A stretch of DNA of 64,000 nucleotides, taken from assembly GCF_026213295.1 (NCBI RefSeq), contig NC_079412.1, positions 547,656-611,655 on the forward strand, in the 5' to 3' direction. Below are positions 23,773 to 36,928 of this stretch, piece after piece. Every line of letters starts with the position of its first letter. Position 1 is the first letter of the stretch. This stretch comes from Gadus chalcogrammus (lineage: Eukaryota > Chordata > Actinopteri > Gadiformes > Gadidae). The position numbers and the translations under genes are program-made. Below the pieces are notes generated by a model, which did no database searches, was not told the origin of the DNA, and saw only the letters and a program-made list of their open reading frames with translations.

Positions 23773-24823
23773 CAGTGGTTCTCAACCTTTTTGAGCAAAC
23801 GCCCCCCTGACCTTACCCTGATCCTCTGGTCTCCCCCCCCCCCCGAACAACAACCCCAGTTTTATTAAGCAGATAGGAGGCTGGTTGGATAAGAAAAAAA
23901 ACACAACCACATCAGCATTGGTTGTAATGTAACTTTTTTTTAAATCAAAAGGAACATTAAATGTAGGCTACAAGACGTGTCAACAAAAATCATGTGCGCA
24001 TCACGTGAACAACATATGCTCGTCACCTGAATAATCAGAGGAACAGTTAACTATCCCGAAACAGATCGCGCGCGTAAGTCCTAATTAGGTATTTTAAATG
24101 CAACTATTTGTGGAGAGTACGGAGCAGCTGGAACTGAACCACAGCAAGAGGAATGACGAAAACGGGCTACAAAAAGAGAGCCCGGCCTCGCATCGGCCTT
24201 CTTCAGGAATTCGAGGACCGAGTCGAACAGCTCACGCGGCCTGGCCAAGCAGTTCCCCTTGGAGAGCCAGCGCACCTCCGTATGAAACAGCAGGCGCTGA
24301 AAATACATTTTCTCCACAAAGCTGCCTGAAGAGCCGGTCTTTAAGAGCATGGGCTATTATTTTATTGATGGTTTTGACCGCTATATCAAGGGACCGATGG
24401 AGTGAGTCAGAGATGGTTTTTGCCACCAAGTTGTGACGGTGCAGTACACAGTGCACGGTAAGCACATGTGGGACCTCTTTTTTCAGGAGCGTCGCAAATC
24501 CGCGGTATCTCCCGACCATAGCCGGCGCTCCGTCCGTGGGACAGGCGAAGATTTTCGTCACCGGGATGGCCTTCTCCTGCAGGAACTCAGTCAGGGCGTT
24601 GAAGATGGTCTGCCCTCATGTGTCGGTGGTGAGACACTTCCCAAACAAGAAGTCCTCCTTGAGATCCCCCCCAGACAAATACCTAACATATCCCATTAAG
24701 AGGGCATTGTTGTCGGCAGTTGTTGTCTCATCAAGCTGGATGCTGAAGGGACACCCACGTAAGGTGGCACACAGCTGCTCCTCAGTGTCAAGCGACATCT
24801 CCCATGTGCGTCGGGCCACAGTA
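23773..24823 (-). mobile_element. Truncated hAT (Charlie-like) element
   Basis: The left end CAGTGGTTCTCAACCTTTTT is the classic terminal repeat of Charlie-type hAT elements. A transposase on the minus strand runs into it. The other end is missing: the element stops at 24,823, where the 21-kb structure begins, and no matching end is found beyond 45,784. Confidence 0.75.
24081..24823 (-). pseudogene. hAT transposase fragment (ZBED5/SCAND3-like)
   Basis: Frames on the minus strand include FSIQLDETTTADNN (first catalytic Asp), CPTDGAPAMVG (second Asp) with VHCVLHRHNLVAK, and LLFHTEVRWLSKGN. These are consecutive hallmarks of the hAT subfamily to which ZBED5 and SCAND3 belong. Frameshifts separate the pieces. 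Both the N terminus and the C-terminal dimerisation region are absent, so the gene is dead. Confidence 0.75.
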
Positions 24824-26973
<2,150 letters not shown>

Positions 26974-27089
26974 CTTGTACAATGATTTTTAGATTTCTTC
27001 TTTGTAAAACTTGAAAAATAAAGTAAGTTTTGGCTTTGGAAAAGTAATTATTTCCCTTATTATACAAATAGGCTATGCTGTTAAGGCTG

Positions 27090-27852
27090 TGTCACGTTAA
27101 AATTGTACCGGGGGCGAAAATTGTACCGGCCTACGTCATCGTTTGTTTACATCCTGACAACCTGCCCGGCAACAGACGACGCGATGCAGAAAACATGTTT
27201 CCAAACGACGAAATAACATAATACAGATAGCGGATCGCTATCTGTATTATGATAGATAGTGATAACACTTGTTTTTACTTTATATTTGTATTGTATTTAA
27301 TTGTTTAATCGAAACAATAAAAAAAATTGCCCGCCAAACGGGCGATCGCGTCAAATGACAAATGTTTTGCCCGCGAAACGGGCGATCGCGTCAAATGACG
27401 TATGAGGTTCTTGAAACACAATACAGATAACGGATCGCTAGATAAACACTTGTTTTTACTTTATATTTGTATTGTATTGAATTGTTTAATCGAATATAGC
27501 TAGTAAACTGAGTGATTTTAAGCAGGTTTCATAGTCTAGAATGTTCAAGAACCTTCCTACGTGATTTGACGCGTCATTTGACGCGATCGCCCGTTTCGCG
27601 GGCAATTTTCTTTATTGTTTCGATTAAACAATTAAATACAATACAAATATAAAGTAAAAAAACAAGTGTTATCGCTATCTATCATAATTCAGATAGCGAT
27701 CCGCTATCTGTATTATGTTATTTCGTCGTTTGGAAACATGTTTTCTGCATCGCGTCGTCTGTTGCAGGGCAGGTTGTCAGGTTGTCAGGATGTAAACAAA
27801 CGATGACGTAGGCCGGTACAATTTTCGCCCCCGGTACAATTTTAACGTGACA
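27090..27852. mobile_element. Foldback element, TGTCAC ends, 4-bp target duplication (copy 2)
   Basis: Arms begin TGTCACGTTAAAATTGTACC and end with the complement. GCTG flanks both sides (27,086-27,089; 27,853-27,856). Each end has two direct AAAATTGTACCGG-like words, as in the element at 17,315-17,906. Inside are several copies of a 'cgggcgatcgcgtcaaatga' phrase. No protein is encoded. Confidence 0.85.
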
Positions 27853-27856
27853 GCTG

Positions 27857-29166
27857 CCGTGTTCCAATACCTGTACTTCCATGAGTATACTTAAAGGAAG
27901 TATACTATCCGTACTATCTACTACGTTAATTTTTCAGATGTGAGTGCTGTTCCAAATCGAGTACTCCGTGGTGCACTAACCGGAAATTACGATCACGACT
28001 GCCGCCGTGGCTCCTCCCCCGCAATAAACATCCCGCTTTGAAAGGTGAACTCTTTACGCCTAGCAGCTATAAAAAACTATAAAAACTAAAAAATGACTCT
28101 ATTAATGCAGGCTATGTGGAAAATGCGCCGACTTTGGCTCAGCCTGGCTCCGACTCTTCCGCTACGTATACATATGTGTAATCCAGCACATATAAAGAGG
28201 GGGACCAGAAAATAATTACTTTCTCTCCATTGAAACCCATTCATATTTTTCGATCTCAGAGGTCCCATGAGGGGCCTACCGGAAGGGGCGAACTTACGAG
28301 CTCTATGACGCTGCTCTCGAGCGACATATAGCTAGGACTGCTAATCTTACAAGCATTCTCAAGATCGATTGTCGGCAGTAGTTCTATTCATTCTATCGCT
28401 GTAACTTTTCTCTCGTGTTGCTATGGACAAGTTGTTTGACCCTGGATCTCCGTGACCCCCGCACAGAAGGAAGACACCTTGCCGTTGGGTTGATGCATGG
28501 CCAATTCCTTGCAGGAGCCATGGTAACAACCTTTTGTACATTAACTGAACTTGAACTTGTACATGAAATGAATGTTTCAGTACCTCAGAAACTCCGTCTA
28601 ACAAGATGTTGGACTTAAACACACAGGAGGCTGCGGGAGAATGTCAATCGGGCAAGATCTGGAGGGGATTCACCACGGAGCTCAACCAAACGGAGCGGAC
28701 GCGGCAAGGCCAGAGGGAGACGTGGAGGCCGTGCGGGCCATACAGGCCGTGCAGACCGATGGAGTGGCCTAACTACAGGTTTGTTTATGTGCAAATTCAG
28801 ATTAGTTTAATTTGGTGACAAACAATTACCCATGGCAATTAGGGATGGGTCAGAATTTTCTATTATTCGATTTTTCGTTCCCGTGGGTCAAAGTCGATTT
28901 GTAACATTTGGACCGTTAAAGGTTGGGTATGGGATTTGCGAAACGCCAGCAGATTTTGAAAATACACAACTCAAATGGTCCTACCCCCTCTCCTTCAACG
29001 CTGACTCTACCCATTCCAAGTACAAGTACATGGGAGCGGGGGAGAGGGAGTGCAGTACGACCGTTTGATTGACGTACTTACTGTCAAATGAGTTTCTTGC
29101 AGCAGTGCAAGCACTTGAGTGTCTGCCGTAGAGATATATTAATCTGTCATGTACTGTTTAACAGGC
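27857..29166. other. Upstream region of the KDZ transposase, possible 5' exon
   Basis: This is probably the promoter side of the transposase gene. A frame from about 28,606 with a donor-like CTACAG|GTTTG at about 28,780 could be a 5' exon, but two frames compete and neither can be linked with confidence to the exon at 29,165. No TATA box is obvious. Confidence 0.3.
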
Positions 29167-32100
29167 ATGGACACTGAGGTGTTGGCACTTCCTTCAGAGG
29201 ATTCCTTGCCCTTACCCAGAGCACAGCAAAATCCTCAAGAGATGTTTGGTAAATATACAGTGTTTAATTCTGAAATCCAAATACTGTATATAGAATGTAG
29301 ATCATTTGGTTATATTTTATTTGCAGAACAAAACATGGAGAGGCTTTCTGCCCTACTGGATTCAAGCCCCTGTCCTGCTGAGCCTGAGAGAAGCGCAGCA
29401 TCATCGTGGTCTGTTAGGCAGCAGAAAGCCTCTGACCGTTGGGAGGAAGCACGGCCGTACCACCTCAGATGCCTTTTGGAATCTGAGGCTGTTGGCAAGC
29501 CATTGTGTTGCTTCTGCCACAAGCCGGCTGTTATAAGGTTGGATGTTCATCAATCAAATAATAGAATGTATCTATGTACACTAAAAAAAGTATATCATAT
29601 AAATTGAGTGACTTGACTTGAGTGTTTTGTCTGCTTAGGTGCAGAGAGTGCCTTCCGGAGCAGTGGTTTTGTGGGGCCTGCGACATGCATAACCACAGCA
29701 AACGGCCACTCCACAACAGGGACAGCGTGGTGGATGGCTTCTTTAAAGCCATTCCCCCATCCACATGTATCTCAAGAGGAGAGACTGGAATATATGCCCA
29801 GATGAGCAAGGTAAGGTCTGACAAATCTACCTGTCTAGACTTCCTGATCCTTATCTTGTTTATTCAGTCTGCTGCCATATACAGAATGTTCACTTTTCTT
29901 TTCGACAGATCGCATTTTACCCACAATGCCAGCACAGCACTGCACCTGCCAGGTCCCTAGCTTCACAGTGGAAGCTGGGAAACCAGTCATCTTGATTACC
30001 ATCAATGGTAGAAACCAGTTCTCTATTTAGACTTCTGTTAGTCTAATATACAATATGTGTCAATGATTATGACTAATGTTGTTTTTTTCGTTAGGGCGTT
30101 ATGATTTGCATTTGCCACGTTATGTGTGCCAAACATGCCTGCAGCAGTGGGCCCCTGATGTGAGAGACCTAGTCAGGAGTGGATATTGGCCAGCTTCTGC
30201 AAATGCTTCCACAATCTACACGGTGGACCTCCTCAACACCTTTCAGGAGCTGAAGTTGATCTCACCTGGATTCTCCAGGCAAGCCCTTGCAAAAATGCTG
30301 GAACATCGCACACTGTGCGCAGGAAGAGTAAGTGACATCAGCAATACTATTTATTATGCTCACCAATATTGTCAGCAATTTTTTTATTTATTTTTTGACT
30401 ATCTCAAAAATGTTTTCCATATTCTGATATACTTTCTAGTCTGGACAGATCAACGGGGATGCCCTGCAGAGGAGCTTTCTTGAGTTTGCATACGCCTCCT
30501 TTGAGAAAGACCAGCTCTGCTGTGATACCCCTTTCACCTGCCCTGCCTGCACACCTGAAATGGTAGCAGTGTCAGCAGATGGCAACAGGAAGCTTTATCG
30601 CTTTGGCCATACTGGAAGGTGCACTTTAAGTTCTCTTTGGTAATTGAGTCGTGACTGTAAGTGACAACAAGAGTAGGTAATGGATGTTATATATTTTTCC
30701 CCTAGATCTAATGACACTCCCTTTTTTGATGGGCTATTTCTAGCCAAAGACAGTGAGGTGTCTGATTTTGTCAACACAATACAGATGGCGGTGAAGAATG
30801 TAAGTTTAAGCTAAGTTTAAACACTCAAATAGTTCTGTTACTAAAGGAATCATTGCATTTCCTGGACTTCTAGAAGTATTCCATACTCCCTACTCTTTTG
30901 TCGTGAATTACATTAACAATATGTGTATGCACTATATTCACAGATAAAGGGGAGAGGCACATGTGGAGACTCTCAATGGGCAGCAGCAAGGGAGACCTCT
31001 AGGCGGGCCTCTAAACTGGATGAGGAAGGCGTTGAGGTTGCGGTGTGTCGGCATGGCTTCCTTTTAAAAGCCCTTAACATGTACCGAGGAGAGATATTTG
31101 TGTATCCTATGTATCTCCAAAGGGAGCTTCTCCCAAGCAAGGCACAGTTTTTTGCTATGGATGTGGCATGCAAATACTGGCCATACCTACAAAAAGTTGC
31201 TTCGGTCATTCCAGCTCTCAAGAGCCTCACAGAAATGAAGCCCTTCCTGAGCATCATGCATGCAAGAGCTCATGCTACCAAGTGTGAGGTATGTCTGTTA
31301 TCTGTTATTTTCAAATGAATACGCCATGTGTTACTATAGGAATGGACAGCTTTAAGCTGAATTCCTTTTCCATAATATTTGTCCACGTTTTCCAACTGCT
31401 TCATTGGCTCTAATGAACCCCAAATCCACCCATCCTTGCAACAGATAAAATGGAGTGGTCGGAATCAGAAGGGAGCAGGCACAACTGCCGGTGAGGAGGT
31501 GGAGCAAATAAACAGCTACCTCTCCCGTTGTGCCCTGACAACAAAGTACATGTCAAAAGCAGGTAAGTCACTTTGGTCTGAGTTTATGCTATCATCTAAT
31601 ATTGCTCATAGATTGCAGAACATAATGTAATTCTCCTTATACCAGCACGTGTGGACATGCTCACTGTGCATGCAATGGGTTGGAACCATCACAAAGCAGA
31701 GACGCTACACAAGGCCCTCTCCACAAGATATGTGAAGGTATGTTTCATATTCATGTATGTTTTTGTGCCAGTTGTTAGGCAGACTGAGTTCCTATTGTAA
31801 TTATTGTAAATATTTTAGACATCTAAAAGGGCAGAAGAAGAGGCAGAGAGGCTGTCACAACTGCAGAAGGACCTGCAGTGCTCAAATGCAATGGCTGTAC
31901 AGTGGATTGCTGAAGTCAAGGAATGGGCAGAGAGCGGTGAGGACAGAACAATATACATGCCTTTTTGCAGTTTCCTTACAGACATTTGTGTTCAAACGGT
32001 ATCAAAATAATACACAATCAGTGAAGCATTAGTGCTGCAAAAATCTAGAAAACTCGGTTGCATTGTATAGAATACAGTACACTGAGCTTAATTTCACCCT

Positions 32101-33198
32101 AACGGATATCTACAGAGACCCCAGTAACGGGTCTGCACGTTCTCCAGCAGTCCATTGAGGGTCTCCATCTGGGTCTAAAGCAACAGAAACAAACCCTCTA
32201 CCGTCAGAATGGTATGTAGGCTTTTTCTTGAGTTATCCGGTATACCTAACAATGTATCTATATTGTTTTTAATATAACCTATACAAGGTTTTTGTGTCTG
32301 CATATTACGTTTCTCCTAAACAATCTAGACAGCAACAAGCTTCGCCATCGTCTCCGAAGAAAGTTGACGGAAGACAAAAAGCGCCTTCTCCAGGAGATTG
32401 ATAAATACAACAGTCTTGTTGCAGACCTCTCCAAAAGGATTGATGTGGCCTTGGTTGACCACTCTTTGGCTGGACAGAGCACTGGCGCAATATGGCCATG
32501 GGAGGACTATGGCAGTGGTATGCATTTTTCAATGCTTTTAAAATGTCATGCAGTATATCGGAATAGTGAACTATCCTGAAATGATATATTAAATATAATG
32601 GTGGTTTTGTAATATATAAAACGATTTTGGGAAAGAAACATCATTTCTAAATTCTGTTTCCATTATGGTTGCATTGCTAAATGTTATGCCAGATACTCAT
32701 GTATTGATCTTAATATTTTGGATCATTAGTAACAATCGGGGTCAAGAAACGACTGCACGACCAGGAAATGCTGAAAACACGGCTGGAAGAGGAGCTCCCT
32801 ATCCTGGTGTTGGAGATGGCCCTGCACTGTACGTGGTTGCAGAACCTGGGAGTGGCCCTCAAGACGGAGCTTGCAAGATACGGTAAGTTAAAGACAAGTT
32901 TTGGGGATCCCATTTAATGTATTCAATTAGTGGGGGATGTTTCAATATATATTAACGTCGTTGAGTTTTCTGTCCTCTACTTGTAGAAGATGAAAATGGA
33001 CTTCACTGTCTCTTGGCAAGAAGACTTGCGGAAGTGGAAGAACGACATCAAATGGTCCTGCAGCGGTATAAGACTGCTCTAGGTCCATTGGCCTCTGTCC
33101 TCCTTGACGTTTGTGAGGAAGAGGAATGTGATCCGATGGGCCTGGTCAGTCCAGACACCAGCGAGGATGAGGAAGATGCAAGAGAACAAGCAACTTAG
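29167..33198 (+). CDS. KDZ (Kyakuja-Dileera-Zisupton) transposase, multi-exon
   Basis: About 15 exons with GT-AG borders: 29,165-29,248; 29,327-29,537; 29,639-29,810; 29,909-30,007; 30,095-30,327; 30,440-30,618; about 30,708-30,799; 30,944-31,288; 31,445-31,562; 31,646-31,737; 31,819-31,936; 32,116-32,211; 32,329-32,517; 32,730-32,882; 32,987-33,198. The N-terminal part has Cys/His clusters (CRECLPEQWFCGACDMHNH; HCTCQ; YVCQTC). The core carries VSADGN (Asp at 30,578), MDVACKYWPY (Asp at 31,160), HARAHATKCE and GAGTTAGEEVEQ (Glu about 31,492-31,497), then a GWNHHKA segment. This order is characteristic of KDZ transposases. The C-terminal third is coiled-coil-like and ends in an acidic tail. 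Most exon phases agree. The exon at 29,909 is one base out of phase with its predecessor, suggesting one indel or a mis-called border. A poly(A) signal follows at about 33,264. Confidence 0.82.
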
Positions 33199-33261
33199 TT
33201 GATGGTGTGGTTTCGTGCCTCGCTTGATGTACACAAATGATCATTGTTATTGCTATGTTTA

Positions 33262-33270
33262 AAATAAAAA
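33262..33270 (+). terminator. Poly(A) signal of the KDZ transposase
   Basis: AATAAA lies about 65 bases after the stop codon. Confidence 0.5.
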
Positions 33271-33655
33271 AATCTATCTCTTCAATTCAAGATGGGGTGG
33301 GTGAGAATAAATAGTGCTATAACCTCACTAGCCTTATTGACATGGACACATCTGTTCCGCATAGATTTCTATGCACGAGACTTAACGGACACTTTTGTTA
33401 CTGCCATGTATACAGTACATTCGGATCACATTTTAGGAAGAGATCTATGACGCATAGAAATCTATGCGGATCAGATTTGCCATGTAAACGCGGATACTAT
33501 GAATTTCATTCATATACAATTTCAGAAGTGGATGAGATTCGAGAAATATCTTGTTATAATGAGAAAGTATGTCAAGGTTTGGGGGTTGATGAAAAACTAT
33601 TTTGAACCTTTGTGGTATGGCAACCCAGTCGCCAAAAGCATACGTTGACAGTCAC

Positions 33656-34800
33656 TTTAATAAGGACAATAAGTTATGAGAGAAATGCACATTAACTTTT
33701 TGTTATCTCATAAGCGGTGTGGTGCCGGCTCCTTTTGACCTTTTGACCCCAGACTTCAAAAACGTGTCCACAGGCCAGCTGTGTCTACCCACCTTAAGCC
33801 ACAAATGTACACCTACATCCCACAGTAAATGGGGACTAGAAACATAACCTCTGTCATATACATTTACTCTACTGTTGGAGGTCACGCCCCTTTTCCCACC
33901 TTTTCGAGATAGCTAGAGATGCTAAAATGTTTACACACATTTCCCGGGGCCCCGTGTATGACATATCCGAGATTTGGAGTTCTAGCCCTTAGAGAAAAAA
34001 AGTTTTCCCAAATGGAGTGTCATTTGGACAAAGCCCCTCAGAAGTGTAGCCTGCAAGACCTAATGGTTCAGAATGTGGTGGAAAAACAGTTTTTGAGATA
34101 GGAAGGTCCTACCGCCCTGAAATTGTAATACCTTATTCTAGGGCCTAACTGGGACCTCCGCACCGAAACTTGGCCCGGTCGGACCCCGAGGGCAGGAAGG
34201 GGGGGCCTGCCCTCGGGGTCTGACCGGGCCAAGTCTCGGGCAGGAAGGGCCCCCCCTTCCTGCCCTCGGGGTCCGACCGGGCCAAGTTTTGGTGCGGAGG
34301 TCCCAGTTAGGCCCTAGAATAAGGTATTAAAATTTCAGGGCGGTAGGACCTTCCTATCTCAAAAACTGTTTTTCCACCACATTCTGAACCATTAGGTCTT
34401 GCAGGCTACACTTCTGAGGGGCTTTGTCCAAATGACACTCCATTTGGGAAAACTTTTTTTCTCTAAGGGCTAGAACTCCAAATCTCGGATATGTCGTACA
34501 CGGGGCCCCGGGAAATGTGTGTAAACATTTTAGCATCCCTAGCTATCTCGAAAAGGTCGGCAAAGGGGCGTGACCTCCAACAGTACAGTAAATGTACATA
34601 AGACAGAGGTTAGTTTCTAGTCCCCATTTTTTGTGGGATGGAGGTGTACATTTGTGGCTAAAGGTGTGTAGACACAGCTGGCCTGTGGCCACGTTTTTGA
34701 AGTCGGGGGTCAAAAGGTCAAAAGGAGCCGGCACCACGCCGCTTATGAGATAACAAAAAGTTAATGTGTGTTTCTCTCATAACTTTTTGTCATTATTAAA
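33656..34800. mobile_element. Foldback element with arms of about 560 bp
   Basis: The arms 33,656-about 34,195 and about 34,215-34,800 are nearly perfect complements, from 'tttaataaggacaataag' inward to a G/C-rich centre. The two frames encoding the same 60-residue peptide on opposite strands (33,919-34,101 and 34,354-34,536) simply mirror each other. It is preceded by the dispersed CAACCCAGTCGCCAAAAGCA word (33,621). No target duplication is found. Confidence 0.85.
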
Positions 34801-34954
34801 GAGAGGCCTGATTCTCAGATATGCATGTTGGATGGCTAGGGTGTAGGTTTGGGTAGAACTTCAGACCAAAATCTTGCAAGCGAGCCGCTGGGTGAGGTGC
34901 AACAAGATGGAGCACTTGCTGAGTAATTTCTTGTAGGGCCGGTGCGTAAGAGGG

Positions 34955-35487
34955 CAAACAAGATGTCCTTCAACATCTACGCTTCCAGGCGATTGCAACG
35001 GTGCCACACATGAACACATTCAAACATGTTTAATGGTAGTAATTAGCTGTCGAAATTGGAGGCCTTAATCAATAATGAACAGCTATTGATTTGCTTCCCG
35101 ATAAAAGTTTGTGACAAATGACGTTATTTAGCATCTACACATTGAGCTGAGTCCAATGACACAAAGCATGACACTCCACGGCCCTACACGGCCCCCTACA
35201 CTACATGGCCCCTGTATTTTACATGGTACACCTATGGTCTAGGACATGATCTCTGTGTGGCACAAGGTCGAGCTTGATCTCATTGGACTCAGCTGCTAAT
35301 GTAGATGCTAAATAACATGTAATTTGTCAGAAAACTCCATCGGGTAGCAAATCTATAGCTGGTTATTATCTATAAAGGCCTCCAAAATCGACAGCTAATT
35401 ACTACCCTGAAACATAGTCAAATATGGTCATGCATGGCACCGTTGCAATCGCCTCGAAACGTAGATGACAAATGACACCTTGTTTGC
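34955..35487. mobile_element. Foldback element, arms of about 200 bp
   Basis: The left arm from 'ggcaaacaagatgtcc' (about 34,954) through 'tagtaattagctgtcg' is inverted in the right arm, ending 'caccttgtttgcc' (about 35,487). The intervening 'atttagcatctac' phrase is likewise mirrored at 35,300. Not coding. Confidence 0.75.
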
Positions 35488-35930
35488 CCCGTTCCGGGAA
35501 GATATTTTCATGGTATATCTTTCTATTTCCTAACCAAGCTCCATTGCCGTCTTTAACCAACGTGGTTTGCCGAGAGTCACGTGACGTTGACGCAGGCCCA
35601 TTGAAAAGAAAAGGCCCAAAAAACGTAGGCATGTCACATGTTTAAAGCCGTTATTGTAATTAATTAATTTAATATTAAAATATAGGCTATTATATGTATA
35701 CAATTATTACGTCGTGTAATATTCTATCTATAAGTAGACCATAACTTTTATTCAATTATCGTTATAACATGATCTGTATCTGACCATTGAACATCTTTAA
35801 CCAAGTTCAGGTATAACCAGACCATATAACAAATATTTATAACATATAAACTAGGCTATACGTATAGCATATCATACATTTGGTTACAGGCCAAATTCGG
35901 TATAAATGTTACCCTCTGCTGGCCCACAAC
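35488..35930. other. No feature seen
   Basis: AT-rich DNA. A short frame on the minus strand (35,402-35,632) has no family resemblance. Confidence 0.35.
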
Positions 35931-35979
35931 TAGATCGTCGCGTCCCTAGCAACCTGACGTCTTTGAAACATGCTAGGGA

Positions 35980-36111
35980 GACCATAAAACTAACTATCGA
36001 ACAAAAGATCAGACACATTCACTGACTGAAGATTATGCAAGTAAAAAGTATATTTCTCGCTAGAAATGTTATTAGAAACACGTTTAATGGTCAATCTGTC
36101 CTAAAATATTG

Positions 36112-36163
<52 letters not shown>

Positions 36164-36501
36164 TAATGCCTTCAGGGCGGCGCTACTGTTCAATCAGGAC
36201 AAGAACAATGAGGTACTCCCACTCTTTTATCCCTGCAACCATCAGGTTACTAAATGATGACAAAAGTAAGGAGTAGGTGGAGAGCACACCAGTGTTGCTG
36301 GGTGTTTCCGGGGGCAGGGTGGTTGTTACTGACGGGCTGAAATGAATTGTGAGTTAAATGTGTGTGTTGGACTGCCTTTGATATATGTTTTTGTCTACCT
36401 CCTATTGCTATTTATTGTATTTATTAAGTAATCTATTATGTGAGACTGGAAACTGTGAACGAAATTGCCCATTTTGGGATAAATAAAGTTTTCTAATCTA
36501 A

Positions 36502-36555
<54 letters not shown>

Positions 36556-36740
36556 GTAACCATTTCCCCCAAATGCTGGGAGAACGTATCGACCCCTATT
36601 GGTGCTATTCCTCCATTCATTTAGATGGGCGGAAGAAACGTGTATCTCTTCACGCTTTGGTCAGGCATAGCGTGACACTGAACACTCCTTGCGAGGTGGA
36701 CCAATGTATCTATTTCACGCCTTGGCGTGATACCGGGTTG
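35980..36740. repeat. Partial terminal segment of the KDZ-type structure, interrupted
   Basis: The stretch at 36,003-36,115 matches the tandem unit of about 140 bp in the arms. The segment ends with GCGTGATACCGGGTTG at 36,740, the same tip word as the right end of the 21-kb structure. Between them lie AT repeats (about 36,115-36,160; about 36,508-36,555) and a LINE tail. This could be the real right end of a shorter, 11.9-kb element starting at 24,824. Confidence 0.5.
36161..36507 (+). mobile_element. Non-LTR retrotransposon 3' fragment
   Basis: It ends 'gggataaataaagttttcta' followed by short CTAAT repeats, the usual 3' tail of a fish LINE. The upstream part resembles the C-terminal end of a LINE reverse transcriptase frame. 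It is strongly 5'-truncated. The clade is not decided. Confidence 0.55.
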
Positions 36741-36928
36741 AACAGACTGTTCTGTGTTTATGTGTGGAAAAATAACATCATTACACGGTTCCATAAAATA
36801 ACATAATCAGCAAAGACAATGGTTTTATTTCCATGCTTTAAACGGCATTCGGGCTGCTAGTTTCAGCGTCCATAGCAACCATCATAGGCTTAGCCACCAT
36901 GTTTTTCTGTCGAGACAAAATACGTTTT

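Noticed and set aside
28606..28818. Frame of 70 codons proposed as the first transposase exon
   Set aside because: Two overlapping frames compete and neither can be joined in phase to the exon at 29,165 with confidence; kept only as a note on the upstream region.
33919..34536. A 60-residue peptide encoded on both strands
   Set aside because: It is the mirror image produced by the foldback element, not a conserved gene.
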